Below are positions 13,901-27,235 of a DNA stretch of 64,000 nucleotides, one piece after another. The notes beneath the pieces are model-generated. The model was not told the origin of the DNA, ran no database searches, and worked only from the letters and a program-made list of their open reading frames with translations. Source of the DNA: Tyto alba (taxonomy: Eukaryota; Chordata; Aves; Strigiformes; Tytonidae); contig NW_024881322.1 in the NCBI RefSeq assembly GCF_018691265.1, positions 6,200,001 to 6,264,000 of the forward strand. The letters run 5' to 3'. The first letter of the stretch is position 1, and every line of letters starts with the position of its first letter. The position numbers were made by a program, and so were the translations under genes.

Positions 13901-15900
13901 AAGTAAGAGGAGGTAGCTATGTTGAAATCGCCCAAAAGGCGCTTTTTTTTTTTTAATTCTGAAAAACCCAATCTGTGCAAAGACACTGAAATGAGATTCC
14001 AGTAGTAGCATGCTTGACTTGCATGAAGTTTTACTGCTGTTCCTGTAGGTATAGTGTGAAGTGCTGAAACGGGATGTTTAAGCACTACGGAGATAGAAGC
14101 AAACAAGAATATTCAGTGTTACAAGACATGCTCGGGGTGAGACGCTTGGTGAAAGCATAATAATGTGTCAGGTAAATAGTGGGTTTGTTGTTTTTTTGTT
14201 AAATTCTTTTTCTTTTTACAAGCCCAAGCAGGTTGACAGTGGAGAAAAAACATAACTTCCCTTTTAGTGCCTCCAGCCACCAGCAGCCAGCTACAGGCTG
14301 TGGCCTTACATCTCACTGAACTGGCAAAGGTGAATAATGCTGAGCTCTGTAGCTTGCAGATTTTCATAGCTACAAGTGAAAGATTTTACGTGAAAGAAAG
14401 GAGGTAAACTGGGGTGAAGGATGAACTCTCCTGGCTGGATGTGCTGGGTGGGGAAAATATCTCCAAATCCTAACAAAAATCTGCATAACTGCAAGGTTGT
14501 GAATATCCATAGCTGTGCTGGTATTTGCTCCTCAATTGCGTATCATTGTCTTGTCTTCCATTTTATCCTTGCAATTCAAGGTAGAAACCATGCTTTTTCT
14601 GACAGTCCTTGATATGCATCAGGTATTTTCTGTTGTTCACCAAACAATAAGGCTAGATGATGCTTGGTTTGGTTTCACTATGGTTTCTGGTAAGAAAATA
14701 CCTTCTTCAGAAATAAAACCATGCTCTTTCACTTGTCCTGCGAGGTGGGTGAAAGAACTTTCAGGGATTCACACAGTTTCTCCTGTCTCTGTGTAATGAG
14801 TTTGTCAAGGGTCTGCCCCACTGGTGCAGCACATGAGAGTGCTTTTGTCTCAGAGGCTGAGGGCTTCAAAAATACACAGAGCTCAGCTCATGTTATTTGT
14901 TGCCCTTGTTTTCTCTTTCTCATTTAATAAAAGTGTGTTTTTTCATACAAGAATAATGGTACTGTGTTTGACTAAGGTCCATCTAGCCCTGTATCCTCTT
15001 TTGAAGGTGAGCATACCTGGTGATCTTTCTGAGTTTCAGCACCTGAAACTTAGGTGAAGTCTTTTTTTTCTTACTAAGTTGAGCTGGAATTTCAGTGCTT
15101 TTAAACTCTCTTCAGTAGAAGAGACTCGGTTTTGACCGCTGATTCAGCTGCTTACTGCTTGCTCACCATGACTCAGTTTGCAAAAAAAAAAAAACCCTGA
15201 ACTCTAAAGCTCACACTCTGCAATGCAAACTGGTGTACAGCAACTGAGATTGTTTAAAAGCATCAGCTCCCTTTCAGCAACCTTGGTCTGTGCTCCACAG
15301 TGTAGTTTGATTTGGGGGGGATTACTCACTTATTGTCAGGCTGTATGCCTTCGTGAAAATTTGATGCTGGTTTGAGTTGGAAAAAATGTTCCTGTTCTTA
15401 TGAAGTACTTCGTTTTTTCCTGCTACCTGTTTTAGTGTGTTCATGCAAATTGGTGAAACCCCCTGCTGATTACGAATGTCAAAACGTGAAGTAAATTGGG
15501 CAAGTAAGTCTAAAAGGGGTAGGGGCTTTGTCTGCAGACCATGATTCAGGACAACAATCACCTGTTGACTGAGAAATGCTAGGAAGAAATTGCTCAACAC
15601 CAAAGGCTTTTTTTAGGATAATGCATTATGAAGTTGATTTCATCTTCTGTGGAAGGACATTAAACTTTTTCGGCTACGAGTAAAAAAAGTGTGCATGGTT
15701 CTTGATGTCTTGAGACAAGGCAAGAAATCTAGCAATGAATACCCAGACTTTTGTCTCTATAATAATAAATAATTAGTTTCATGGTAGTACTTTTCCTCTG
15801 CAAAATGCCTTGTTTTACAAAGAAGGGCAGAGTCTTGATTTTTATGTAGCAGATTCAAGAGCTGAGTTGACTGAGATCCCTGGAAGGCTGAAAGCAGAAC
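7903..15900. other. Intergenic DNA between GLB1 and the orphan exon
   Basis: About 8 kb without a recognisable gene. It contains an 18-T run at 11386-11403 and A- or T-rich patches. The longest open frames (for example 128 codons on the minus strand at 10011-10397) are low-complexity or shadow-like, and no protein family was recognised. Confidence 0.6.
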
Positions 15901-15911
15901 CTTAAAAATGG

Positions 15912-15912
<1 letters not shown>

Positions 15913-15942
<30 letters not shown>
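15913..15942. repeat. Poly(T) run of 30
   Basis: Thirty consecutive T, followed by (GGTT)-rich sequence and then a TTTGTTTCAG acceptor-like site. It could be an exaggerated polypyrimidine tract for the following exon-like ORF, or the antisense tail of an old retrocopy. No flanking direct repeat was found to support the latter. Confidence 0.9.
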
Positions 15943-15943
<1 letters not shown>

Positions 15944-15970
15944 GTTGGTTGGTTTGTTTCTTTGTTTCAG

Positions 15971-16123
15971 GGAGAAGTAAAGGATAAAGGTGCTACAGGC
16001 TTTTTTGGACATATCAACTCTGACCGATCGGAAGTGACAGACATGGTTGGGCTACTTCTGCCTGGTTTAAGTCTGCAGCCCAATACGATAAAGAAGCCAG
16101 TGCAGACAGTGGAAGCCATCTAG
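15971..16123 (+). CDS. Unrecognised exon-like ORF, possible terminal coding exon
   Basis: A splice-acceptor-like sequence (long T tract, then TTTGTTTCAG ending at 15970) is followed by 50 open codons starting GEVKDKGATGFFGHINSD and ending KKPVQTVEAI, with a TAG at 16121-16123. The composition looks protein-like rather than low-complexity: mixed charged and hydrophobic residues and no repeats. The other two frames stop within a few codons. An AATAAA at 16136-16141 followed by T-rich sequence could serve as a poly(A) signal. A donor-like CAG|GTAATA overlaps it at 16131-16139. I do not recognise the protein, and no upstream partner exon was identified. Phase 0 would be compatible with the GLB1 exon ending at 2954, but nothing shows such splicing. 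It could equally be a chance ORF or a fragment of a dead gene. Confidence 0.3.
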   Translation, partial: GEVKDKGATGFFGHINSDRSEVTDMVGLLLPGLSLQPNTIKKPVQTVEAI

Positions 16124-16135
16124 TAAGCTGCAGGT

Positions 16136-16141
16136 AATAAA
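16136..16141 (+). terminator. Possible poly(A) signal after the orphan exon
   Basis: AATAAA begins 13 nt after the stop of the exon-like ORF and is followed by runs of T that resemble a downstream U-rich element. It is meaningful only if the exon is real. Confidence 0.3.
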
Positions 16142-19100
16142 ATTTTTTTTTTGTTTTTTTTTCCTAAACACGACCATTGTGTGCACGAACGTGGCTGGGG
16201 CCAGTTGGGCTCTGCCCCCGTGCACCCCAGTCTGTCTGCGTGGGACTCGCTGTGTTCACAGATGCAAAGGAGAAACGTTCGAGGGGCACGTCTGGCTGGT
16301 GGGGCTGGACAAGGTCTGACTTCCCAGGTCCTCAGCCGCTGCTCCTCCTGGAGCACGCTCATCTCGCTTGTGCTGTTCACCGACCAGGCAGACGTGGCTT
16401 TTGCTGTGATGGATCTCACCGATTTTTATTATATTTTTTTTTTTTTTAAACTGCGTTTTGTTTTGCTTTTGCCAAAGCAGTAACTCTGTGGGATCTTGTG
16501 GCCTCAGGTCTAGAAAACATGGCAGATTTTTTTTAGGAGGTGTCACTAAAGTGAACATTGATATTAGCTACCTATTTGCTTTGTTGTTAGGCAGTACCAG
16601 GTTTTCCACAGCTATTTCTGTACAAGTAGTTGACATTTCTAGAGCTCTTTTTACATTTTTCCAGGAACTTGTAAGCCTATACATACCCAGTGGTTTTATG
16701 TTAACATGACTGTTCATGCATTGGGCATGTGACCTCCTGAAAATCTGGTCCACGTTCAGTCATATGATATTATGACTTAGGTCTTTATTGTGAATTACCT
16801 TACAGAATAGATACACTTTTTTTTTTTTTTCCTGTTTATAATTAGTAGTTGCCTTGCATCTGTACAAACCCATTCCTGGAATTAAAAAAAAAAAAATTTC
16901 TGCAGATTCTTGCATATCTAGTGCTGACCTTGTTTTCTCAGTTTCTGACACGAATTGTTAAATAATAATCATTTGAGAGTTGACCTTTCATAAATGCTAA
17001 TTTGATGTTTGATCATTTAAATTTTATTCACATAGCCCCATTTTGATAGAATCTATAAAATGCTGTAGTTTTTTTACACTACAGAAGCAACAAAAGTTAA
17101 TTTGCTAAGCAAATTCTCATGAACAAAGTCAGCAGATTTAAAAAAACACAACAAACAACTCCTGCCTGGTAGTCTTCTGTGATAACATTCTTCAATCCAC
17201 TGAAATTTTGCTTCTAATGCTAGCTTTTTTTTTTGATTTCTAGCACATTCCTATGCGTGTGAGGAATAAGCTATTAATTGAGCAATGCGGTGGATTTATT
17301 CTATTAAAGTTGTTAGCAAAAAATAGTGTGTTAGATAAGAGAAATCCATGAGTTCTCTCTATAATTTTTGGTTACATTATGGCTTTTGAAATAATTTCCC
17401 CCATCAGAATCAAATTTTAATAAGAATTCAGAACTGAAATAATGAAATATTTTATTTCAATAATGTTGAAAAATTGGCTGTGCTTTACTCTAAAGTAGTT
17501 TTAATCTGAAACTGAAACAAAATGCAAACAATAGGGTTGGGTTAAAAGGTGTTGATCATTAGCCAATGCAGCTGCTTCAGCCAAAAATCTGTTTTTTTCC
17601 AGGGTTCAGATTTTCATGAAACTGCCTTTTCAAATGCAAAACGTTTGGCCAGTGTAGTCGCAAGACGGGCATCCCACTTGCGTGGCCGCTGTGCGCAGAG
17701 AACGTGAGCTTCAGCTGGAGAGGAGATGGATGGATTTGCTCCATCTGACTCTGGGAGAGGAGGTTGTGGCATACACATTCGTGCAAAAAGCCAGAGCAGG
17801 AACAGGTGGGACCCAGCCTCCCCATGGGGGATTTTGGGGGTTCCGTGGTATTTCTGAGGAAAGGAAGCAAGTACGGCTCTGCGTTATGCAACAGTGGGTT
17901 GGTGAAGCTGAACTGAGGACAAAACAGCCTAAATCCAAACTCCCCTTTTCTTTCGTTCAGCCCCCCTCTCTGTAGCATTGCAGGTTTTTGTTTGACACCT
18001 CGTGCTATGGATTTCACTCTCCTAGAAAGTGTAAGCAAGATTTTTGTTAGGAAGGGCAGACCTGTGCTCTGCAGCTTCTCAGCACTCTTTGTCTGCAAGG
18101 CCTGCAGACAACATTGTTGTTCCTTGTAATTGTCCAGCTGTATTTTCTTTTAATCCCTGGTGCTTGTGAATGAGCAACAAGGGCATAAGCAACACGAAAC
18201 AACATCCTTCTCTGTCTTTTCTACATGCTTTTTACACCTTTCCCACCTACTTTGGTAGTGGAAAAGGCAAGTCACTGTCTGCGGTCATGGTCTTACTTGT
18301 GGTCAAATTTCAGTTTACCAGCTATGAGCAAGTACAGAGATCTGTTGTGGTCTTTTTTCACTTTGATTAAGATACTTGTGTGTTACTACTACCTGGTACT
18401 GCTCTTTCTATTTGTGTGTGATAGTGACAGGTTAAAAGTCAGGGATAGACCTCCCTTCGATCTACCTGCCCAAACCACAGTACTTCTATGGAGATATTTT
18501 AAGGAATGCCAAGTCCCTGTGCAAAAGAGACAAATACATTTTTCATGCAGGGATGTCAGCCTGTTGTTCCAATCACTGTCCCAGGTACAGAAGTCTTTTC
18601 TTGAACTTGGCTGTTTGGGGCTTCTCAGAAAATGCTGATCAAATGCCACTGGCCTCTTCTGAGCAGAAGACTCAATGTTCATTCAGTCTTTGTTGTCTTA
18701 CAGGTTGCTAGCAGCACCAAGAGTACCTTTTATGAAGGTTTCATATCTGTGGAAACAGATCAGGTTCTTGTGAATCAGATTCTTGATTACTTGCTATAGT
18801 TGTTAAAAGCAAAAGCAAAGAAACAAACATAGTTTTAGAATCTAAAAAAATTCTTAGTGCCTTAGTAGTTTTATTTTGCAGCAGCTGAAATTACAAAAAG
18901 CTTGCAGCGTGCAGTTACTGAGCTACTTATACTGAATGCATGCTGTTACTCAAACTAAAACCCAGAGAAACTTTAACCCTTCCAAGATGACTTGGGGAAA
19001 AAAAAAAAAAAAGTAAAAAAACTAAACCAACAAACAACAAAACAAACAGCATAAAAAATAAAGGAGCGTGATGCATTGATTGATCGTGTTTGGGCTGCAT

Positions 19101-22100
19101 TTACACAGGGATTAATTTTTTTCCTCTTTCAGTCACCTGCAAACAGGAAACCTTGCTTTCTGGTGTTTTAAGACAGACAACACCTTCTGTGCCAGCAAAG
19201 AACATCTTTTATTGGAAGATGGCATTCACTGGTCATCTTCATCCACATCTCTCCAGATACCCTTCACATTAACCTCTGGTTCTCCTCACAGAACCAGGAT
19301 CCAGACAGGGACTTTCCTGGGTGTGCCATCTCAGATTTAGCTACCAGAAAGGGCACAGTGTGGGTGGCTCTTACCTGGAGTCCCTCCAGGATGAAATGCA
19401 AATCCTCCCCAAGGAGAGCTAGGAGAACCCTGAGATTCTGTCAAAAATACGCATCGTGCTCATAATGTCTGTGCCTCGGCTCCCCTAGCTGTAAGACAGC
19501 AGACTTTTAAAAATAAGGTCCAGTGGCCAGTGATGCAGAAGAGAAGACATTAATTACTCTTTTCAGTAGAGCTATCATATGCATGCTACCATTGAGAGTT
19601 CAAGGGAGGATCCGAAATAAATTAGGACAGAAGCCTGAGCGTGGCCTGTGAGCAGTCGTCTTTTGAGGTGAGCATGTGAAGGACCTATGGAGGGATCTGC
19701 TATGCCAAGGGAAAGAGAGCATCAGCACTAGCTGGTCGTGTCAGTGCTCCATCAAGGAGCTGTCAGAGGTCTTGGATTTTGCTGGTCTGAACAAAGTGCT
19801 TTTCCACTTCTGAGCCTCATTTCTGTGGGTAGTATCTTTGACTTGATGATTGTCCCATAAAATGGGATTGTGTTGATTTTTCTGGTGGGTGTTGCTGCTG
19901 AATGACCGTGGAAAAGAAAATAATCCTGGAAGCATCTAACTTGGTGTCTCCTCATTGATAGTGCCTGCTCCATGAGGAGTGATTCTCCATGACTTCCATC
20001 ATTGCTGTGTTACAGTGAGATGACTGCAGATATGACCAGCACTACGTCACGTTTGAGTGGTCTCATCAGTTATGCAAATGCTAGAAATCTCACCCCAGTT
20101 ATATTGACAATTAATGTCCAGTCTGCTACTTAAAAGCTGCTTTCATGCCTGGAGTAGCAAAGTCCTGTTGAGCTCTCTGTAGGCATTCCTTTAAGCACCA
20201 TTTTAATTATCATTTTGATTAACAGTACTAAATGGCCCTTAATTTCTAACTGTAAATCAAGCCAAATAGAGATAATTACGTACGAGGTGAGAGTTGATGA
20301 GGTTGGTCTCTGTCTGTGTTGAGAGAGATGTTGGATAAAACTGGAAAGGATTAGGAAATCCTGGAGGAAAATTTGTGAGTGTAGATCCCTGCTGGCAGTT
20401 TTAGACTGGAAGCAGCCTGGTGACAGAGGAGCACTGTAGTGCCTGTTGAACTGTACTCTCCCTCAGACCATGCGTGCAGAGCTGGTGCTGGGACAGTAGC
20501 AAGTAGTAATTGTATAGGAAGGAGAACAGCAGTTCCTCACTGGCTCTCAGACTGAGAGGAGCAGACTAGGAGGAGACTGCTGACTGTGATGCTGCTTCTG
20601 CACAATTCAAAGGGATGAAGCTGTCTTCCAGAGTAAAAGATCAGTGTGCAATTCGGCTTTATGTTTAGGGAGTGACTGTGGTGGCCTAAGCACTGTATGA
20701 AAAAACAACCAACTTGGTTTTACCTTTTCATCATTATTTGTATTTAAAATAATTAAGCTGATTTTTTTCCCCTTATTGGCCTTTCTATGGTGGCTGAGAG
20801 CAGCTGAAGAGAGGATGCAGGCTGGCCTTCTGAGGAACCCTGATGTAAAAATGTGGGTTTAAGAATGAGTCAGCTTTGATTCACTCACATGTCTATCCAT
20901 TCTCTTTCATAGTTCAGTAGATCTGTACGTACCATCATTCATTGCTTGGAAACTCCTGTTCAGCTAAAATGACACTTTTGGTCAACTGACATTTTGAAAA
21001 TCCCTGCTTTATTTCTGTCTTTATTAATACTATTATCTTGTCCTTTCTCATCAGCAGATTTCAAAGCCCTCTCTCAAAAGAGGAGTGGCATTATCCACTG
21101 CAGCTTGGTGCTTGGGGGCAGAGGGTTTGTTCCAGGTGACAGAAGAGGAAGCCACCCAGGTTTGATGAGCTCCGGTCCCAGGGCCTGGATTGCTGAGCCT
21201 GTCACTTAAAGGTGAGCTCCCCCTTGCACCCAATTCAGCAAACCTGCTCCGGGTACAACTTTCAGCTTGGCTGCTCATCCAGCACAGAGATTGTGTAGCT
21301 GTGAGCATTCCTGGGAAGACTGGAAGAGGTTATTGGGGCAGAGAAACAAGGACAACATTCACCTGGTAAGAGCTCTGGCTGCACCAGGCACCCTCTGCAC
21401 ACGTGCACAGGCTGGGGGTGGAAAAAAAGCTGAGCAGCAATGTGATGCACCTTTGAGTTTTGTGTGGAAAAGGGGCTTTACGTTAGCTCCATCTGTGGCA
21501 GTGCTGCGCGGCCGCGGGGTGCGGCCCGTTAATTCTACACATGAGCAGACTCAGCCTCCTCTCCCACCACAGGGTGTGTGCCCAGAGCTGGACCAGCCTG
21601 CGAGCTGCTGGCCAGCCCGGTGCCGTTCCTCAGCACCACTCTTCTCCCTGGACCTCTCATCTCACAGTCGTGAAGAGCCTACAGCTTGCGTTTTGCTTGC
21701 TGACCATCATTTTTGCCAGGCCAGCACAGGCAGCCCTTCCTTTGGTTTGGAAAGCAGGGTTTCTCAAAAAGACCCGTTTATTCTTACTGACCAGAAGAAT
21801 CACAGAGTGGGACAAAGAAGTGACTGCGGTGTGCTGTCTGGCTTCCAGGTTAGTCTGTGCACTTGACTGATGAACAGCTCAGCAGCTCACAGTGTTTGCA
21901 CCATCAGTATCACATCTGTGAGGACAATGTGCCGTGCTGGCTTGGGAGTGATGTGTTCAGTGACATCTGTGAAACTTTGAGGCACCTGATGCTTGCAATT
22001 TGTCCTCCTCTTCCTTTTCAAAATAAGTAATGGATGGCTTAACCCACCCCTTGCATCAGTTTTTCCCAGTTGATTTACTCAGTGGTCTGTAAGGCTTTGA

Positions 22101-22930
22101 GTAGTGAGAATTTATAGTCTTTTTCTTGGGAAGGAAGACACTTTCTTACTGCAAATAGTGTCTTCCACAGCTATTTTCATTATCTGCATTAAGGCAGATC
22201 CTTGTTTGTCAGCCTCAGCGAACTGCTGATGGTAATGCATTCCCAGAATTAGTTATGATGGGTACGTGTGCGCATGAGTATGTGTGCTGCTTTTTATTTT
22301 CCATAGTGTATCATGAGAGAGGTTGCATGGAGGTGAGCTTCCACTTAAGTTTCTTATTTAGGGTGATGAGACCAATGAAACTACAATATTCTTACATTTC
22401 TTCTCCAGCCCTTCCCTGGTGCATTTTAATGTCTTGTCTGCCCCTTGCAGCCATGCCTGAATGCTGAGGCGGCACTCTGTTATTGACAGCCTAAGAAAAA
22501 TAAGGGTGTTCCTGCTGAATGGTTGTCACCCATCAAAAAGACACACCAGAAATATCTTCCAATATGTATTTTTCAATGCTTTGCCTGCTGCCACATTACT
22601 GATTTTTTTTTTGCCTCTCTTCAGATTTGGGCACAAAAATAATATTAACATTGCTCTGTGAGTTTCCTTCCTGTTCCAGATCTCTGATTAACATCATGTA
22701 GGTCTGTGAGTGGCTACTGGAGAATCATACTCTTTGCATTTTGCTGTTATCAAATGCTAGAATTCTTTGTGCGGTTTTGAAGTTATGACAGACCGTTTCT
22801 GCAAAATCTCTGTTTTTACTTTCTTTTGTTTGGCCAGATACATCTCCAATGAATGAAAATTGCGTCTTTGAGTTAAGTACTTTTGGAACAAAAACTTTCA
22901 CTTTGAGATATACTTTTAACCAAGATGCTT
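16142..22930. other. Intergenic DNA between orphan exon and CCR4
   Basis: About 6.8 kb with no gene I can support. It has several poly-T/A patches (16436-16447, 16817-16830, A-rich 18997-19065). The longer open frames here (173 codons minus at 17577-18098; about 200 codons plus at 21267-21866) show no domain or family resemblance and are treated as chance. Confidence 0.55.
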
Positions 22931-22934
22931 CAAA

Positions 22935-22940
22935 TTTATT
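22935..22940 (-). terminator. Possible CCR4 poly(A) signal
   Basis: TTTATT on the plus strand reads AATAAA on the minus strand, about 740 nt beyond the CCR4 stop codon. It is the best-placed canonical hexamer I noticed downstream of CCR4, but nothing else confirms use. Confidence 0.35.
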
Positions 22941-23681
22941 CATACATGCTAGAAAAATAGTTTTTTAAAAAACACTTTCATTCTAAAATATTTTAAACAT
23001 TTTCTGTGTTAATTAAAATACAGAAAGGCTATCCTGAATTACAGTCATAAAGTAATTCAAAATGCCTATATGTGTATCTGCACACAGGCATATGTGGCAA
23101 CTTGGATACGTAGGAGGAAACCTGTCTGTAACACAAGGTAATGCACTTGCTTTTGCGTCTTTATGCACATAAAGAATATATTTTGTGTCCTTTTTCTTAA
23201 TGACAGAGGGTGTATCCCCTCCCAGAGATGAAACACGTAACAGTAGCAGGCACCGTTAATAGCGTGCTAAGAGTCAGAGCGAGCAAGTCCTACACAGATC
23301 AACTGTAGAATAAGAAAATATGGTAATAACCATCCTTCTTGAATAAATGAATATATTTTCCAACTGCATGTGCTGATGACAAGTGGCTGTGTCTCCTCTG
23401 CCCCTCCATGCACAGTGCGTTGTGGAGAGCTGGGGCTGCTGTTATATCTGAGCAGTGATTTGTAATCACCGCAGATAAAACTGGCATGTCCATCTCCCAC
23501 GTTTCACATCTAGGACACTTTCTGTCACAATATTCAGAAAATCTAAAGGCAGAAATAAAAGCAGAAGTAATTAATTATCCAGCACTAGCTTGTTAAATGC
23601 ATGTGCATTTGCTTGGCTTTTCAAAGTTCCTGCTTTTGTTAGTTTGCTTGCTGGTGAGTTCAGTGACTGGTCTGAAACACA

Positions 23682-24758
23682 TTACAGAGCGTCTTGATCC
23701 CCCGTAGACTGAGTGTGAAGTGAATTGGTAGATTCAGTGTGGTAAGTGATGTGAACTCCACACCACTTGCAAATATCTCCAGGTAAGTGCCAGTTCATAA
23801 AAAGCATCTTCAGGTACTTCTTAAATTTTTCCCCCATGAAGAAGTAGATGACTGGATTGAGGCAACAGTGAAAAAGGCCGAGGATTTCCGTTACCTGGAA
23901 AGCATAGTCCAGATTCCTGCTCATGTGACAGCTTCTAATGACTCCCGTAAATTCGAGCAGTTGTAAGAAAACGACGATGTTGTAAGGGGTCCAAAAGAAG
24001 AAAAACACAATCATGACAGCAAAGATCATCCTCACAGCCTTATTCTTTTTCTCATTTCTGCAGTGAACTAATGTTTTAATGATCATGAAGTAGCAAAATA
24101 TCATAACTATAGAAGGGATTAGGAGCCCTAAAATGTTGATTTCCAAAGTGGAAAAAAGTTTCCATGTCGTAAAATTGCCTGGATATCTCGGCTTGCAGGT
24201 AGTATAATTATGTTCGCTAAAAGATTCTCTAAATACAAGTTCTGGAACTGAGGCTGAAAGTGCTACTAGCCATACAACAAGGCTAGTAATCAAGCCGTGG
24301 AAGGCAGTCCTTGCTTTCAAGGAAAACACTGCACGAACAACTGCCAGGTATCTGTCTATGCTCATAAGCATAATAAAAAATATCCCACTGTAAAACCCAA
24401 CCAGGTAGATCCACGAAATTATTTTACACCAGGGAGTTCCAAAAACCCATTGGTCTATCGTGAAATAAGACCAGAACGGCAAGGATAAAACAAAGAGCAA
24501 ATCTGAGATGGCGAGGTTTAGCAGGTACACATCAGTCATGCTCTTCAGCCTCTTGTATTTGAAGAGGACCACAATGACCAGAACGTTCCCCATGAGCCCA
24601 ACCAGGAAGACTAGGGTGTACAGAACAGGTAGGAAGGAGGCTGCAAACCTCTTGACATTTTCCTTACTGCATGGCTTTGGAGCATCGTTGTAATTATCGT
24701 AATAGTCATAAAAGGTTGAGAGTTCAACTTCAGAGGACTCTGTACTTGAAGAACTCAT
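23682..24758 (-). CDS. CCR4: C-C chemokine receptor 4 (CCR4)
   Basis: A 358-residue seven-helix Gi-coupled receptor. In mammals CCR4 binds CCL17 and CCL22 and guides Th2, regulatory and skin-homing T cells. The N-terminus is acidic and tyrosine-rich (Y17, Y19, Y20, Y23), as in receptors with sulfated tyrosines. The conserved cysteines are C30, C111, C188 and C277 (N-terminus to loop 3, helix 3 to loop 2). The DRYLAV motif is at 135-140, with helices at about 42-66, 76-97, 108-132, 152-173, 203-228, 243-265 and 284-306, and NPVIY at 301-305. Sequons are N184 and N195. [48 protein letters not shown] and the tail ending DQDAL all point to CCR4 rather than CCR8. The ATG has A at -3. A TTCTCAG acceptor ends at 24775, leaving 16 nt of 5' UTR, so the ORF is uninterrupted in one exon. 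It is convergent with GLB1, as in mammals. Confidence 0.95.
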   Translation of the reverse strand: MSSSSTESSEVELSTFYDYYDNYNDAPKPCSKENVKRFAASFLPVLYTLVFLVGLMGNVLVIVVLFKYKRLKSMTDVYLLNLAISDLLFVLSLPFWSYFTIDQWVFGTPWCKIISWIYLVGFYSGIFFIMLMSIDRYLAVVRAVFSLKARTAFHGLITSLVVWLVALSASVPELVFRESFSEHNYTTCKPRYPGNFTTWKLFSTLEINILGLLIPSIVMIFCYFMIIKTLVHCRNEKKNKAVRMIFAVMIVFFFFWTPYNIVVFLQLLEFTGVIRSCHMSRNLDYAFQVTEILGLFHCCLNPVIYFFMGEKFKKYLKMLFMNWHLPGDICKWCGVHITYHTESTNSLHTQSTGDQDAL

Positions 24759-24776
24759 GTTTTTCCCCCAGTTCCT
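24759..24776 (-). other. CCR4 exon start: short 5' UTR and splice acceptor
   Basis: On the minus strand a pyrimidine-rich run ending TTCTCAG (AG at 24776-24775) precedes 16 nt of leader and the CCR4 ATG. This fits the family pattern of a non-coding first exon upstream. That first exon and the promoter could not be located. Confidence 0.55.
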
Positions 24777-27164
24777 GAGAAGGAAAGAGTACAGAAATGT
24801 CAGTGGCTCTTTCAGTGTGTGAAGACCGTGTGGTTACTCCACGAGCTTGAATCACGAGCAGTGACTGACTTGCAGTTCCCGCGCACTTCTCGTTACAGGT
24901 TCTCAAACACTATTTAAGCATTATGGGATGCATATGCACCCTTGCAAAATGTACTGTCCTTAACATGCGTGTGCGTAGTCCTTGCAAAACCACGCAACTT
25001 GGATGTCAAGCACACAGAATGCTGTTCAAATAGCAGCAAGGAAAGTGATTAGGAATGAAAGATATAGACCACAGATATCAAATCGGAGAGGGATAAATCC
25101 TGTGTGGAATGAAGTAAAAAGCAAAGCCATGATTCATAGCAGTTCAGGATTTCACAAACCTTTCCAATCAGGCAAACAACACCAGAAGACGACAGTAATA
25201 AAAATGCATCTGACCTTCTATGCTTACTGAAAACTGGCATGAGTTTTCAGTAAGTGGTCTCTTCAGTGGCTAGATGAATAACAGGAATCTGTCATTTTTG
25301 TTTGTATGTTCTTTTCTAATAGGCAGAGACAGAGTTTTAAGTGATATTACTTTGAGGTAAGTAACTTGGACACAGTGCAAATATTTTGCTGATGCATTTT
25401 TCTGTGTGTTACATCACAGCATGTCATTTTTTTAGCCTAACGTACCAGAATTTGTATAAGACTGAGTTATGTCCTTCCATTTTGTCTTCTGCTTTCCATT
25501 TGTAAAAATAAAAGTGAGTATCATTGCTTTATTTGTCTTTGCACTGTACGTTGCTGCTACATAACAATGAACATTGACTATCATTAACCTGACCCTTACG
25601 GTGTGTAGTCCCAGGCATGACACCTCTCCAGCCTGCAGTTCTGATCCATTATTTAATCTGGAATTACAGACTAAATTACAAGGAATTTATTCTGAATTAA
25701 AAGTCACAGGGATGAAACCGTTTGTTGTCACTGGTCTAGAGATGACAGCTTTGCAACAACTGCACCTAGACACACCTGAATCTAATCTAGGTTCAACATA
25801 ATATACTTAAATATTTAAAACTGAAAACATATGCTCACAGAACAGACATACACCCACTTCTGATGATGCAGGAGTTCTTATAACTGCTTTAAAACTTACC
25901 TGAGCAGCAATGAAAGGTAAATGAAAAAGCATTACAGTCACAAAGATGATGAGCATACATGATACACAACTGTTTCAGCAACTGCATTTTGTGAATTTTA
26001 CCTTTTCTCCTCCTTTCTTCTCAGATGTTGTGAAGGAGCTTCTTTGCTTTAAGGGTGCAGAATCACTTGCTTCTCACCAGGTAACTCTGTCAGGGAGGTG
26101 CTGCCTACACAGTGATATCTAGCAGCTGCAGAAAGCAGATGTAGCTGTGTCTCTTAACGGAAACTTCGTACTTCCTTACAGATTGTATCACAAATGTTTC
26201 TCTCCTCAATCAGAGATGGTCCCTTAAACTTGGAAATAAAATTAAACACATCTTATAATGTGTAAGGAAATGCAGAATTTCCACTGAGGGCCTGATTGCT
26301 GAGTTAAGGCAGTTTTATCTTATCCAGTAATCATTAAAATAGATGTCACTCAGCAGCTCTCATTCAATAGAAACCTTGTTCTTTCCTATGGGTTGTGAAA
26401 TGCATCTCGATCTCAGAAAAAAAAATAATCAAGGGATCATCTGTAGTGAGCAGAGGAAGGCATGTGGTGGGTGTGTGGAAGGTGGGTTTCTAGTCCCTCT
26501 CTGCCTGGTAACTAATTTTGCAAGTTATGCTATATAATTGTAGAAAAAAAAGAGCTGTATAGATTTAGTGTAGGGAAGGGTCCTTCTATTCATTGTTTGA
26601 TCTTCCTAACTGCTGCTTATCTTGCTAAGAAAAGAAACGAAGGCATGTTAATTCACACTACCTTTCTGCTTGATGTCTCTTGTAGCAGGTTTTATATACA
26701 TCAGATCTACCTCCTACCACTGACCTGGCACAAACAGTGACAGTGGTCAAAATATCAAAGAAGCAGCAGGATGTGTGCACGCATGCATGTGTGGTGTAAG
26801 GGCAGAGGGTGCTGAGGTTTACTCTGGTGGCTGTCACAGCTGGGAGCTTTGCAGCTTCTATGAATTTCTCCTAGGAGTGCAGTGGGCCCTGTCTGTCTTT
26901 TGGTGGATCCTGGGAAGGGAGAAGAGCGCACAGAGGACGTGTGCTAGTCAAATGGGATGGTTTTGAGTCCCACCAGCAGAACAGCTGTGCCAGCAGCTGG
27001 CAAGTGCTGCTCCCCTCTGTGTCCCAGAAAAGGCCAGCCAAGCAGAAGTAAAAGCAATTTCTCAATAGGGGAGGCTGCTTGCTTGTTAGCAGGAGATACT
27101 GAAGAGACACAATGAGAAACAGAAACAAGAAGGCTACAGGAGGTGGTTGGGAAGGTAGGAAGAA

Positions 27165-27235
27165 TCATAGATCTCAGTCCAGCAGAGATTACGTGTCTTC
27201 TAGTTCAACCTCTGGTGTTATTCCGGACACAGGTG
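27165..27235. repeat. Weak CR1-like fragment
   Basis: GAATCATAGAT followed about 35 nt later by CTTCTAGTTCAACCTC resembles the antisense 3' end of old avian CR1 copies, which have ATCATAGA... and ...TAGTCCAACC. Similarity is partial and judged by eye. Confidence 0.25.

Noticed and set aside
16151..16558. Overlapping frames on both strands just after the orphan exon
   Set aside because: GC-rich patch bounded by T-rich runs. Plus frames overlap each other and minus-strand frames, with no motif.
17577..18098. Minus-strand open frame of 173 codons
   Set aside because: The translation lacks any family motif, hydrophobic pattern or compositional sign of a protein, and a plus-strand frame of 97 codons overlaps it. 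Likely chance.
21267..21866. Plus-strand open frame of about 199 codons
   Set aside because: It begins at a non-ATG codon, has no recognisable domain, and overlaps a second open frame in a locally GC-rich patch. No splice or poly(A) context supports it.
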